From contig DQBD01000216.1 in NCBI GenBank assembly GCA_003526065.1, positions 579 to 14,597 of the forward strand: a stretch of DNA of 14,019 nt, given 5' to 3'. Below the pieces are notes generated by a model. It saw only the letters and a program-made list of their open reading frames with translations. It ran no database searches and had not been told where the DNA came from. The translations under genes were made by a program, and so were the position numbers. How positions within the stretch are numbered: the first letter of the stretch is position 1; the number at the start of each line of letters is the position of its first letter. The DNA is from Gammaproteobacteria bacterium (GTDB lineage: Bacteria > Pseudomonadota > Gammaproteobacteria > Immundisolibacterales > Immundisolibacteraceae). Below are positions 6,223 through 13,251 of this stretch, piece by piece.

Positions 6223-6750
6223 TCAACGCTCGAGCAAACGCGGCATCAGTTCCACAAGATTACACGGCCGGGTACGGTAGTCGAGTTGCGGGCCGATCAG
6301 ATGCTCCCAGCCCGTGCGGCAGGCACCGGAGGAACCGGGCAGGCAGAACACGAACGTGCCGTTGGCGACGCCGGCGATGGCCCGCGACTGAATGGTGGAG
6401 GCACCGATCTCGCCGAACGACACAGCACGGAACACTTCGCCGAAGCCGTCGATGCACTTGTCCAGCAGCGGCGCCACCGCCTCGGGCGTGCCGTCACGTC
6501 CGGTAATGCCGGTGCCACCGGTGGTGATCACGGCCTGAACGGTCGGATCGACGACCCAGGCCGCCACCTGCGCGCGTATGCGGTGCGGATCGTCAGGGAC
6601 GATCGCGCGGCCGGCCAGCCGATGGCCGGCCGCCGCCACACGCTCGATCAACACCCGGCCGGAGGTGTCCTCGGCCAGACCGCGGCTATCGCTGACGGTG
6701 AGCACGGCGATGCCCACCGGCACGAACCGCCGCGCATCATCCGTGCTCAT
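6223..6750 (-). CDS. moaB: Molybdenum cofactor biosynthesis protein MoaB
   Basis: This is a MoaB/MogA fold protein of molybdopterin metabolism; MogA adenylylates molybdopterin, while the role of E. coli MoaB is less clear. The 175 residues (E. coli MoaB 170) carry [15 protein letters not shown] (about 76-90) and [12 protein letters not shown] (about 137-148), the two substrate-binding signatures. The end, [16 protein letters not shown], is typical of MoaB rather than MogA. The ATG at 6750 follows the DUF1329 stop by 20 bp, with AGG upstream, so it is probably transcribed with the transporter cluster. Whether this reflects a molybdoenzyme in the same pathway or chance operon joining cannot be decided here. 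Confidence 0.95.
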   Translation of the reverse strand: MSTDDARRFVPVGIAVLTVSDSRGLAEDTSGRVLIERVAAAGHRLAGRAIVPDDPHRIRAQVAAWVVDPTVQAVITTGGTGITGRDGTPEAVAPLLDKCIDGFGEVFRAVSFGEIGASTIQSRAIAGVANGTFVFCLPGSSGACRTGWEHLIGPQLDYRTRPCNLVELMPRLLER

Positions 6751-6770
6751 GCATCGACCTGCTCACGGCA

Positions 6771-8207
6771 TCAACGAATCCCGAACTTGCGCAGCCCCTG
6801 CGGGGTGAAGATTTCAGGGTCGATCGTGGAGTCCTTGAGCAGACCGACCTTCGGCTGGCCCGCGCCGACATTGCCATACCAGCCGAAAAACGTCGTGTAA
6901 CGCCCGTTGACCATGTCGACCAGTTGGTCACCCCAGATCACGTGCGAACGCGTGTCATACAGGTTCAGTATGTAGCCCTCGCCCATGCGCCACAGCCGGT
7001 CGCGCGCGTCGTAGGCGTCGTGGCCGAGGCCGTGCCATGTGTCTTCGTCAATGTAGGCCACGATGCGCTTGTACAGGTGACGGTGCCCCGGCTTGACCGT
7101 CGCTTCCAGTTCCCACACGCGCCGCAGTTCGTAGCGCACGAGGTCAGGGTTGACGTGCTTGGGCCCAAACAGCACATCGAAGCTCGCATCCTCCTGCGCC
7201 AGCGCATAGGAGTTATACGGCATGAAGCGCTCGGTCTTGCCATTGAGCGTCAATGCGTGACGTGATTCCTTGCCGGCGAACCACCACTGCCAACGCGACG
7301 ACACCGTGCGCTGGCCATCGGACGCAAACGAGGGACTGTCCTGGAAACCGATCTCCGGCGCCTTGCGCACGCGGCGCTGACCCGGAACGTACAAGTACGC
7401 CTGGAAATCGAATTCTTGAGCGTAGTTGCAACCGCCGGCAATCAGGCCTGACTGACGCGGCGGCTGACGCACCTGGAAGGCATCACACAGCAGCGGCCCG
7501 CCGCTGCGATGGAACCAGTCGCTTGCCGGCCGCTCCGCCGCCGGCACCCACCACATCCACGATTGCCACTGCTGGCCGATGACATCGACCCGGTTGCCGA
7601 ACGTGTCGATCAGGGGCGCATTCATCAACCCCTCGATGGCCTGCCCCTGGTAGGCGACATAGTGGTTCCAGCCAACCTCGAAGGCGTTCTTCGGGATTGG
7701 GAACGGATACCCCCCGCCGTCCACGTGGTTTTGCAGGCACACGTTGCCGTTGGTGTCCCATCCCGGACACAACTCGGCATGCAATGCCTGCCGCTGCGTC
7801 GCCTCGTAGACCCAGTCCGGGAACGAGGCGCTGCGGCGGGTCGGGTACACATGCATCCGGAAGCTGTCCGGATACTGCTGGAACATGGCGACCTGGCCAG
7901 CCGTAAGGTTGTCCTGGTACTGGGCGTAATTCTGCGCCGTGATGGTGAACAGCGGCTTGTCGTCGGGGAACGGGTCGACCCAGGCTTCCCCGGGAACGAA
8001 GTTCGCCGGCGGCTGCTGTATGCCGCCAGTCCACTCGGGGATGGTGCCGTCGGCATTACCGGCCCGCTCGGCACCGACCGGTGTCAGCGGGGTGCCCGTC
8101 AGACCCAGCTGGGCCGCCTCTTCCGGCGTAATCTTCGCCCAGGCGACGGGGCTGACGGCCAACGCCAACCCCGCTATCGCCGCCACGAAATGCGCTTGCT
8201 GCCGCAT
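6771..8207 (-). CDS. DUF1329 family periplasmic protein (copy 1, downstream of RND)
   Basis: This is a 478-residue protein, the usual length for DUF1329 (about 475). Residues 1-24 form a signal peptide ending AWA, so the mature protein is periplasmic. DUF1329 belongs, as I recall, with the LolA/LolB-like folds, open half-barrels that carry lipids; a carrier role is inference. Conserved stretches include LTPVGAERAGNADGTIPEW, PLFTITAQNY, YPTRRSASFPDW, PGQRRVRKAPEIG, SDGQRTVSSRW and the C-terminal IFTPQGLRKFG. Four cysteines (147, 157, 241, 260) are shared with copy 2 and may form two disulfides. The ATG at 8207 has a strong purine-rich site (AGGAGGGGGAGG). It follows the RND gene by 43 bp, which contain a perfect hairpin. 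It is clearly a paralogue of the gene at 11754-13214. Exact function unknown. Confidence 0.93.
   Translation of the reverse strand: MRQQAHFVAAIAGLALAVSPVAWAKITPEEAAQLGLTGTPLTPVGAERAGNADGTIPEWTGGIQQPPANFVPGEAWVDPFPDDKPLFTITAQNYAQYQDNLTAGQVAMFQQYPDSFRMHVYPTRRSASFPDWVYEATQRQALHAELCPGWDTNGNVCLQNHVDGGGYPFPIPKNAFEVGWNHYVAYQGQAIEGLMNAPLIDTFGNRVDVIGQQWQSWMWWVPAAERPASDWFHRSGGPLLCDAFQVRQPPRQSGLIAGGCNYAQEFDFQAYLYVPGQRRVRKAPEIGFQDSPSFASDGQRTVSSRWQWWFAGKESRHALTLNGKTERFMPYNSYALAQEDASFDVLFGPKHVNPDLVRYELRRVWELEATVKPGHRHLYKRIVAYIDEDTWHGLGHDAYDARDRLWRMGEGYILNLYDTRSHVIWGDQLVDMVNGRYTTFFGWYGNVGAGQPKVGLLKDSTIDPEIFTPQGLRKFGIR
7342..7370 (-). repeat. Identical 29-bp segment shared by the two DUF1329 genes (copy A)
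   Basis: This segment is identical, in the same orientation, to 12337-12365 in the other DUF1329 gene; the bases just outside differ. It encodes part of the RKAPEIGF region. Both genes are alike along their whole length, so this is the best-conserved part of an old gene duplication rather than a mobile repeat. It is long enough to permit recombination that would delete the intervening Ycf48-like and RND genes. Confidence 0.85.
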
Positions 8208-8238
8208 GGCCTCCCCCTCCTGCTTGTTATCTGTGGTT

Positions 8239-8263
8239 ATCGGCGGCCATTCAGGCCGCCGAT
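8239..8263 (-). other. Perfect stem-loop enclosing the RND stop codon
   Basis: ATCGGCGGCC and GGCCGCCGAT form a perfect 10-bp stem around a 5-base loop. On the coding strand the loop reads TGAAT, so the TGA stop of the RND gene sits in it. There is no T run after it, so it looks more like an RNA stability or processing element between the RND and DUF1329 coding regions than a terminator. Confidence 0.55.
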
Positions 8264-10620
8264 TTCGTTCCGCTGGTCATTTTCCGGCTCATCAAGAAGC
8301 GCGTGATGGCCGGCATCAACAACACCGCGCCAAGCATATTCACAAAGAACATGTACGCCAGCAACACGCCCATGTCGGACTGGAACTTCAGGTCCGAGAA
8401 ATACCACAGCGCCACACCCAGGGTCATGGTCACCGCTGTGAACACGACGGCCGTCCCCACCTCGCGGTAGGAATTGCTGAACGCGGTCTCCACATCCTCA
8501 CCGTTCCGCATGTGCACGAAGGCCCGCGCGAACAGATAGATGCCGTAGTCCACACCCACGCCGACGCCCAGCGCCAGCACCGGCAGCGTCGACACCTTCA
8601 GGCCGATGTTCAGGAACACCATGACCGCGTTGGCAAAAATGGACACGGCCAGCAACGGCAGCATGACGCACAGCGCCGCGCGCCAGGAAAAGAAGGTCAG
8701 GAACACACACAACACGATGGCCACGAACAGGATCGCGTCCATGGTCAACACCGAGTCCTTCACCGCCTCGTTGGTCGCGGCCCAGATGCCCGCGTTACCC
8801 ATCGCCATGCGGAACGTGACATCCGGGTTGGAGTTGGAATCCTGATAGGCCTTCACGGCCTTGACGATGCGCTGCAGGGTGCCGGCCTGGTGGTCGACCG
8901 GATAGATCGTCACCGGCATCACGCTGCAATCATTGTTGAACAGCCGCTGCGACATCTCGACCCGGTAGATGTTGGCGGCGATCATTTGCTCGTTACGCGG
9001 CAGGCCGAGGAACTTCGGATTGGCCTCGTAGTTGCCGACGTTGCGCTCACGCACCACCTGGGACAGCGACTTCACGGACCGCACGCCGGGCACGTTGCGC
9101 ATGTGCCAGACGAAGTCGTCGATGGTCTCCATCACGCCATAGTTGACGCACGCGCTGTCCTGCGTGGACTCGGCGATGACCACGAACTCGTCGAGACCCA
9201 CCGTGAAGTTGCTCACGATCTTGTCGATGTCGCGGTTGTAGCGTGAATCCGGCCAGAATTCCGGTGCTCCCGCCTCGGAGTCGCCGATGATCAGGTCGTT
9301 CGACTTGGAGGCCCCGTAGGCCACCAGCCCCAGGCTCAGCAGCACGATGACGGCCGCCGGTACCGGCCGGCTCGAGCGGGCGAGCAGGTTCCAGAACCTG
9401 TGATCGGCACCTTCCGACGCACGGTGCGCCCGCGCCAGCTCGCGCTCGTTCAGGCTCAGGTACGAAAGGATTGCCGGCAGCATGAACTTGTTGGTCAACA
9501 GCATCACGCCGACGCCGATGCTGGCGGTGATGCCCAGCTCGCGGATGATGTCGATGTCGATGATCATGATCACCGCGAATCCGACGGCATCCGACACCAG
9601 CGCCGTCGCGCCCGGAATGAACAGCTTGTTGAACGAATCCTTGGCCGCCGTCGGCCCGTCCATTCCCGACAGGATGCCCAGACGCCAGGCGTTGGTCATC
9701 TGCACCGCGTGGCTGACGCCGATGGCGAGAACCAGGAACGGCACCAGGATCGACAGCGGGTCCACGCCATAGCCGAGCAGCTTGACCAGTCCCAACTGCC
9801 AGGCCACCGCCGCCAGCGACACCGCAATGGCCGCCACTGCAAGCTTCCAGGAGCCGGCGAAAAACACCAACAGCACGAAGGTGACCGCGAGCGTGATCGC
9901 GAAGAACAGGATGACGCCCTGTGCGCCGTCGATGATGTCGCCGATGAAGGTGGCAAAGCCGATGATGCCGATGTCGACACCCTGCGACTCGTACTTCTCG
10001 CGCAGGCGCTCGAGGCGCTCTGCCACCTCCTGGTAGTCGAGCTTGGCGCCGGTGGCCGGGTCACGCTCGACCAGCTCGGCGATCACCAACGCGCCGGAGA
10101 AGTCCTTCGCCACGGTGCGGCCGATCTCGTCCGACCGGTACAGGTTCTGACGGACCTGCTCGAGGCCCTCCTCGGTCGCCTCGAAATCCGCCGGCACGAT
10201 GCGCGATCCGGTGAACCCCTCCTCGGTCACCGCCACGTAGTTCACGTTCGGCGTGAACAGCGACGTCACCGTGCGGGCATCGACGCCGTCCATGACCAGG
10301 ATTTCCTGGGTCACCTGCTCGAGCACCTTGAAAAACGCGGGGTTGAACATGTCCCCGCTGCGGTCCTGGACAAACACGGTAATCGTGTTCGAGCCACCGA
10401 ACTCGGGTTTGTACTCGGTGTAGGTCTTCATGTACGGATGCGACAGGGGCACCGACTTGTCGAACCCCGGATCCAGGCGCTGCGTGAACGCCTCATAGCC
10501 GAGAAACGCCGTCAACACCAGCATGACGGACAGCACCAGCACACGCCGGCCTACCAGAAAATTGGAAATCTTCGCTGAGAAGCGCTCAAGTCCGGCGCCG
10601 TAACCCAGGTCTGCAGCCAT
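8251..10620 (-). CDS. RND/MMPL superfamily transporter
   Basis: This is a 789-residue inner-membrane protein of the RND superfamily (MMPL-type, as in hopanoid transporter HpnN and related lipid exporters). Twelve membrane segments can be traced: one at about 27-46, a periplasmic loop to about 233, five from about 234 to 387, one at about 420-437, a second loop to about 626, then five to about 775. The loops are shorter than in AcrB-type drug pumps. The tenth segment contains GVGVDYGIY with Asp691, a likely proton-relay residue. The corresponding fourth segment reads GVSHAVQM (Ser303, His304) with no Asp. Cys491 and Cys565 in the second loop may pair. The ATG at 10620 has AGGA 11 bases upstream. 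It lies between the Ycf48-like and DUF1329 genes, which suggests a periplasmic and outer-membrane partner set. The direction of transport and the substrate are unknown, probably a hydrophobic molecule. Confidence 0.94.
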   Translation of the reverse strand: MAADLGYGAGLERFSAKISNFLVGRRVLVLSVMLVLTAFLGYEAFTQRLDPGFDKSVPLSHPYMKTYTEYKPEFGGSNTITVFVQDRSGDMFNPAFFKVLEQVTQEILVMDGVDARTVTSLFTPNVNYVAVTEEGFTGSRIVPADFEATEEGLEQVRQNLYRSDEIGRTVAKDFSGALVIAELVERDPATGAKLDYQEVAERLERLREKYESQGVDIGIIGFATFIGDIIDGAQGVILFFAITLAVTFVLLVFFAGSWKLAVAAIAVSLAAVAWQLGLVKLLGYGVDPLSILVPFLVLAIGVSHAVQMTNAWRLGILSGMDGPTAAKDSFNKLFIPGATALVSDAVGFAVIMIIDIDIIRELGITASIGVGVMLLTNKFMLPAILSYLSLNERELARAHRASEGADHRFWNLLARSSRPVPAAVIVLLSLGLVAYGASKSNDLIIGDSEAGAPEFWPDSRYNRDIDKIVSNFTVGLDEFVVIAESTQDSACVNYGVMETIDDFVWHMRNVPGVRSVKSLSQVVRERNVGNYEANPKFLGLPRNEQMIAANIYRVEMSQRLFNNDCSVMPVTIYPVDHQAGTLQRIVKAVKAYQDSNSNPDVTFRMAMGNAGIWAATNEAVKDSVLTMDAILFVAIVLCVFLTFFSWRAALCVMLPLLAVSIFANAVMVFLNIGLKVSTLPVLALGVGVGVDYGIYLFARAFVHMRNGEDVETAFSNSYREVGTAVVFTAVTMTLGVALWYFSDLKFQSDMGVLLAYMFFVNMLGAVLLMPAITRFLMSRKMTSGTKSAA

Positions 10621-10650
10621 GGAATCGATCGTCCTGAAATCGCGTAGAGG

Positions 10651-10668
10651 GTCGTCGCGAGCGACGAC
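10651..10668 (-). other. Perfect stem-loop between Ycf48-like and RND genes
   Basis: GTCGTCG pairs with CGACGAC around a 4-base CGAG loop; formally the repeat is 8 bp on each side of GA. It begins 3 bases after the stop of the Ycf48-like gene and ends about 30 bases before the RND start. No T run follows. It probably marks the 3' end of the first coding region on a shared transcript. Confidence 0.45.
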
Positions 10669-10671
10669 AGA

Positions 10672-11625
10672 TCAGTCGAGCAGCTCGTCAAGCAGCTTGC
10701 GTTGCACGCCGCCGGCCTCGGTAGCCAGATAGACCGCATCGCCCACCGGCAACACCGCGGTAATACCGGCACGCTCCGCCAGCTGCCGAACAGTGGCCTC
10801 GAGTGTGGTCTGCGCCAGACGGACCAGCGTGCCGCCACCGCCCACCAGCAGTGTGCCGCCATCGGGGAGCAACGCGGCATCGAACAAAAACTGCTGCGTA
10901 CCGGTGTCAACCTGCCGCCAGGCGACACCATCGTCAGAAACAAAAGCGTGGCCGTTCATGCCATAGACGAGTGGCCTGCCGTCAGGCAACGCCAGCACGC
11001 CAAAGAACGACCCATCATAGGGCGACTCGATCGACTCGAACGGCGCCACGCCGTCGACCGAACGATACAGCACACCCTTCTCCGCCACGGCCAGCACGCT
11101 GCCGCTGGGGGTCCAGGTGACACCAAAAATGTGGTTCTGATACCAGTCCTCGACCGACAGCGTGGTGCGCTGCCAATTGGCGCCGGCATCGGCCGTGTGC
11201 CACAGCTGCCCGTTGCTGCCGACCACATACCCGCGCCGCGCGTCACGAAAACGCACGTTGAGCATCACGTTCTGTGAGTCCGGCTCGAAGTTCAGCAGCG
11301 CCCAACTGGCACCCGCGTCCTCGCTTTTCAGAATCACGGCATCGTGACCCACCGCGTAGCCGGTGTCGGCCGTCACAAATGTCACCGCCGTGAGCGTCGC
11401 CCGGGTCGGCACATCCGCCTGCACCCATTGGCTGCCGTCATCGGAATACACGATCACGCCGCGCTCGCCAACCGCGACAACGCGGTCGCCAGCACTCGCC
11501 AGGCCGAGAAAAGTCACCTCGGTTGCCAGCGGCAATTTCAACGCGGGCTTGGGCCCGTCGTCTGCCCGGGCCACCCCAGAGACACAGAAAAGCGCCAGCA
11601 GCACGCTGGCGAGCCGGTACAGCAT
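10672..11625 (-). CDS. Ycf48/HCF136-like beta-propeller protein, exported
   Basis: This is a 317-residue protein with a signal peptide (1-21, ending VARA) and a seven-bladed propeller of the Ycf48-like type (BNR-related). Blade-turn motifs recur as SDDGSQW (about 61-67), SEDAGASW (about 101-108), TADAGANW (about 144-151), SVDGVAPF (about 189-196) and SDDGVAW (about 230-236), each after a VxxxGVI or GYxVG strand. In plants and cyanobacteria the family assists photosystem II assembly. In heterotrophs it accompanies DUF1302, DUF1329 and RND genes, so here it is probably a periplasmic scaffold of that apparatus, as BamB is for BAM (analogy only). The start is the ATG at 11625 with AAAGGGGG 4 bases upstream; the longer frame from 11670 lacks a ribosome site and would bury the signal peptide. 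The last residues are acidic and leucine-rich. Confidence 0.9.
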   Translation of the reverse strand: MLYRLASVLLALFCVSGVARADDGPKPALKLPLATEVTFLGLASAGDRVVAVGERGVIVYSDDGSQWVQADVPTRATLTAVTFVTADTGYAVGHDAVILKSEDAGASWALLNFEPDSQNVMLNVRFRDARRGYVVGSNGQLWHTADAGANWQRTTLSVEDWYQNHIFGVTWTPSGSVLAVAEKGVLYRSVDGVAPFESIESPYDGSFFGVLALPDGRPLVYGMNGHAFVSDDGVAWRQVDTGTQQFLFDAALLPDGGTLLVGGGGTLVRLAQTTLEATVRQLAERAGITAVLPVGDAVYLATEAGGVQRKLLDELLD

Positions 11626-11679
11626 CGATCCCCCTTTGCCTTCACCGAACGCCATCGCCCGGTGTTTCACAAACTCAAA

Positions 11680-11715
11680 GGCGCCCTGCGGACCTGGCTG
11701 AGTCCACAGGGCGCC
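11680..11715 (-). terminator. Stem-loop with weak U tract between DUF1329 copy 2 and the Ycf48-like gene
   Basis: GGCGCCCTG and CAGGGCGCC form a perfect 9-bp stem. After a C/A mismatch it continues with four more pairs (GGAC/GTCC) around an 8-base loop. On the coding strand it is followed by TTTGAGTTTGTG, an interrupted T-rich tail. It fills the middle of the largest gap (128 bp) in the transporter run. A partial terminator that lowers expression of the Ycf48-like, RND and later genes relative to DUF1302 and DUF1329 would fit. Confidence 0.5.
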
Positions 11716-11753
11716 CGAACCGTCGCGTAGTTGGCGGATGCCCGATCGCTACC

Positions 11754-13214
11754 TCAACGGGTACCGAACTTACGCAGGCCTTGCGGCGTGTAGACCGAAA
11801 GATCCACCGACACCTCGTCGGTCGTCTCGAACTTGGGCATCCCGAAGCCACTGGCCTCACCCGCCTGCACGTGCCAGTACGGGAAGGTGGTGTAGCGACC
11901 GTTGATCAGGTCGATCTGCGAGTCACCCATGATTCGCACGATGCGCTTGTCGTACAGGTTCAGGTTGTACTGCTCACCCACACGCCACAGCCGGTCCTTG
12001 GCGTCGTAGGCCTCGTACGCCACGCCCATCCAGGTGTCCTCGTCGAAGTAGGCGACGTGACGCTTGTAGAGATGGCGGAAGCCCGGCTTCAACTGGCTGT
12101 CCATGACCCACACGCGGTGAAGCTCGTAACGCAGGATGTCCTGGTTGATGTGCTTCTTGCCGTAGATGTCGTCGTAGGTCAGGCTGGCGTCGGCCGTCTT
12201 GTAGGAGTTGTAAGGAACGAAGAATTCCTTGCCCTTTTCCATCGTGAAGCTGTGGCGCGGTTCCTTGCCACCGAACCACCACATCCAGCGCGAGGACACC
12301 GTACGCTGTCCATCGGAGCCGAACGACGGGCTGTCGTGGAAACCGATCTCCGGCGCCTTGCGCACCCGACGCTGGCCGGGGATGTACAGGTACACCTGAA
12401 AGTCGACGTTGGCCGCGTAGTTGCAGCCCCCGAACACCAGCCCCGAGGAACGCGGCGGCTGTTCGATCTGCCAGGAGTCGCACAGCAGGGCGCCGCCCCA
12501 CTGGGTGAACCACTGGTTCGATGGCTTGTCCGCGGTCGGAACCTGGTAGGGCCAGTATTCACGCGAGCGGATGATCACGTCGGTGCGGTTGCCCAACGAG
12601 TCGATGAGCGCGCCGTTGCCCATGGCGTCCATCGTGGTGCCACGGTAGGTACCCAAGAAGGTGTTCCAGCCCAATTCCTCCGCACTTTTCGGAATCGGGA
12701 ACGGCACACCGCCGCCGTCCTGCACGTTGACCAGACACAGCTCGTTCTTCTCGGTGTACTCCGGGCAGATCTCGATGTGCTTGGCCTGCACCTTGGTCGC
12801 TTCAACGAACCAGTCGGGGTACGACGCGCTGCGACGGGTCGGATACACGTGCATCCGGAAGGTGTCCGGGAACTGCTTGAACATGGCGATCTGGCCGGGC
12901 AGCAGATTGTCTTTGTACTGCTCGTAGTTCTGCGCCGTGATCGTGAACAGCGGCTGGTCGTCCGGATACGGGTCAACCCACGTGCCGCCGGGCGTGAAGT
13001 TGGCCGGCGGCTGTTCGATACCGCCGGTCCATTCCGGAATGGTGCCGGCCTCGTTGCCGGCGCGCGTGGCGCCGACCGGCGTCAGCGGCGTGCCCGTCAC
13101 GCCAAGCTGGGCGATTTCTTCGTCCGTCAGCTTGGCGAGCGCGGCGCCGGCAACGCCGAGACTCAACAACCCTGCCCCGGTCAGGCGCAAGGCGTTATGT
13201 TTGAACTGCGTCAT
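11754..13214 (-). CDS. DUF1329 family periplasmic protein (copy 2, after DUF1302)
   Basis: This is a 486-residue DUF1329 protein with a signal peptide (1-27, ending ALA before KLT), hence periplasmic. It aligns without large gaps to the gene at 6771-8207. Near-identical stretches include GTPLTPVGATRAGN, YPTRRSASYPDW, PGQRRVRKAPEIGF and SDGQRTVSSRW, and both end in TPQGLRKFG. Cysteines 150, 160, 245 and 264 match those of copy 1. The copies differ most at about 185-235 and near the C-terminus, where substrate or partner preference could diverge. The start is the ATG at 13214 with AAGGGGAA about 8 bases upstream; the frame from 13271 overlaps the DUF1302 stop and adds no signal peptide, so I rejected it. 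The DUF1302 gene ends 37 bp upstream, the order usual for this pair. Molecular function unknown; a lipid or hydrophobic-ligand carrier is inferred from fold class and neighbours. Confidence 0.93.
   Translation of the reverse strand: MTQFKHNALRLTGAGLLSLGVAGAALAKLTDEEIAQLGVTGTPLTPVGATRAGNEAGTIPEWTGGIEQPPANFTPGGTWVDPYPDDQPLFTITAQNYEQYKDNLLPGQIAMFKQFPDTFRMHVYPTRRSASYPDWFVEATKVQAKHIEICPEYTEKNELCLVNVQDGGGVPFPIPKSAEELGWNTFLGTYRGTTMDAMGNGALIDSLGNRTDVIIRSREYWPYQVPTADKPSNQWFTQWGGALLCDSWQIEQPPRSSGLVFGGCNYAANVDFQVYLYIPGQRRVRKAPEIGFHDSPSFGSDGQRTVSSRWMWWFGGKEPRHSFTMEKGKEFFVPYNSYKTADASLTYDDIYGKKHINQDILRYELHRVWVMDSQLKPGFRHLYKRHVAYFDEDTWMGVAYEAYDAKDRLWRVGEQYNLNLYDKRIVRIMGDSQIDLINGRYTTFPYWHVQAGEASGFGMPKFETTDEVSVDLSVYTPQGLRKFGTR
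12337..12365 (-). repeat. Identical 29-bp segment shared by the two DUF1329 genes (copy B)
   Basis: Partner of 7342-7370, same orientation, 4995 bp away. It is the longest exact match I found between the paralogous genes. Confidence 0.85.
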
Positions 13215-13251
13215 CAAAGTTCCCCTTTTCGCACGAAACGCATGCCAGCCC

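Noticed and set aside
7939..10578. Long plus-strand open frames (7939-9246 and 9400-10578) antisense to the RND gene
   Set aside because: They are His/Arg/Asp-rich mirror frames without recognisable domains; the RND frame is fully supported by its membrane topology.
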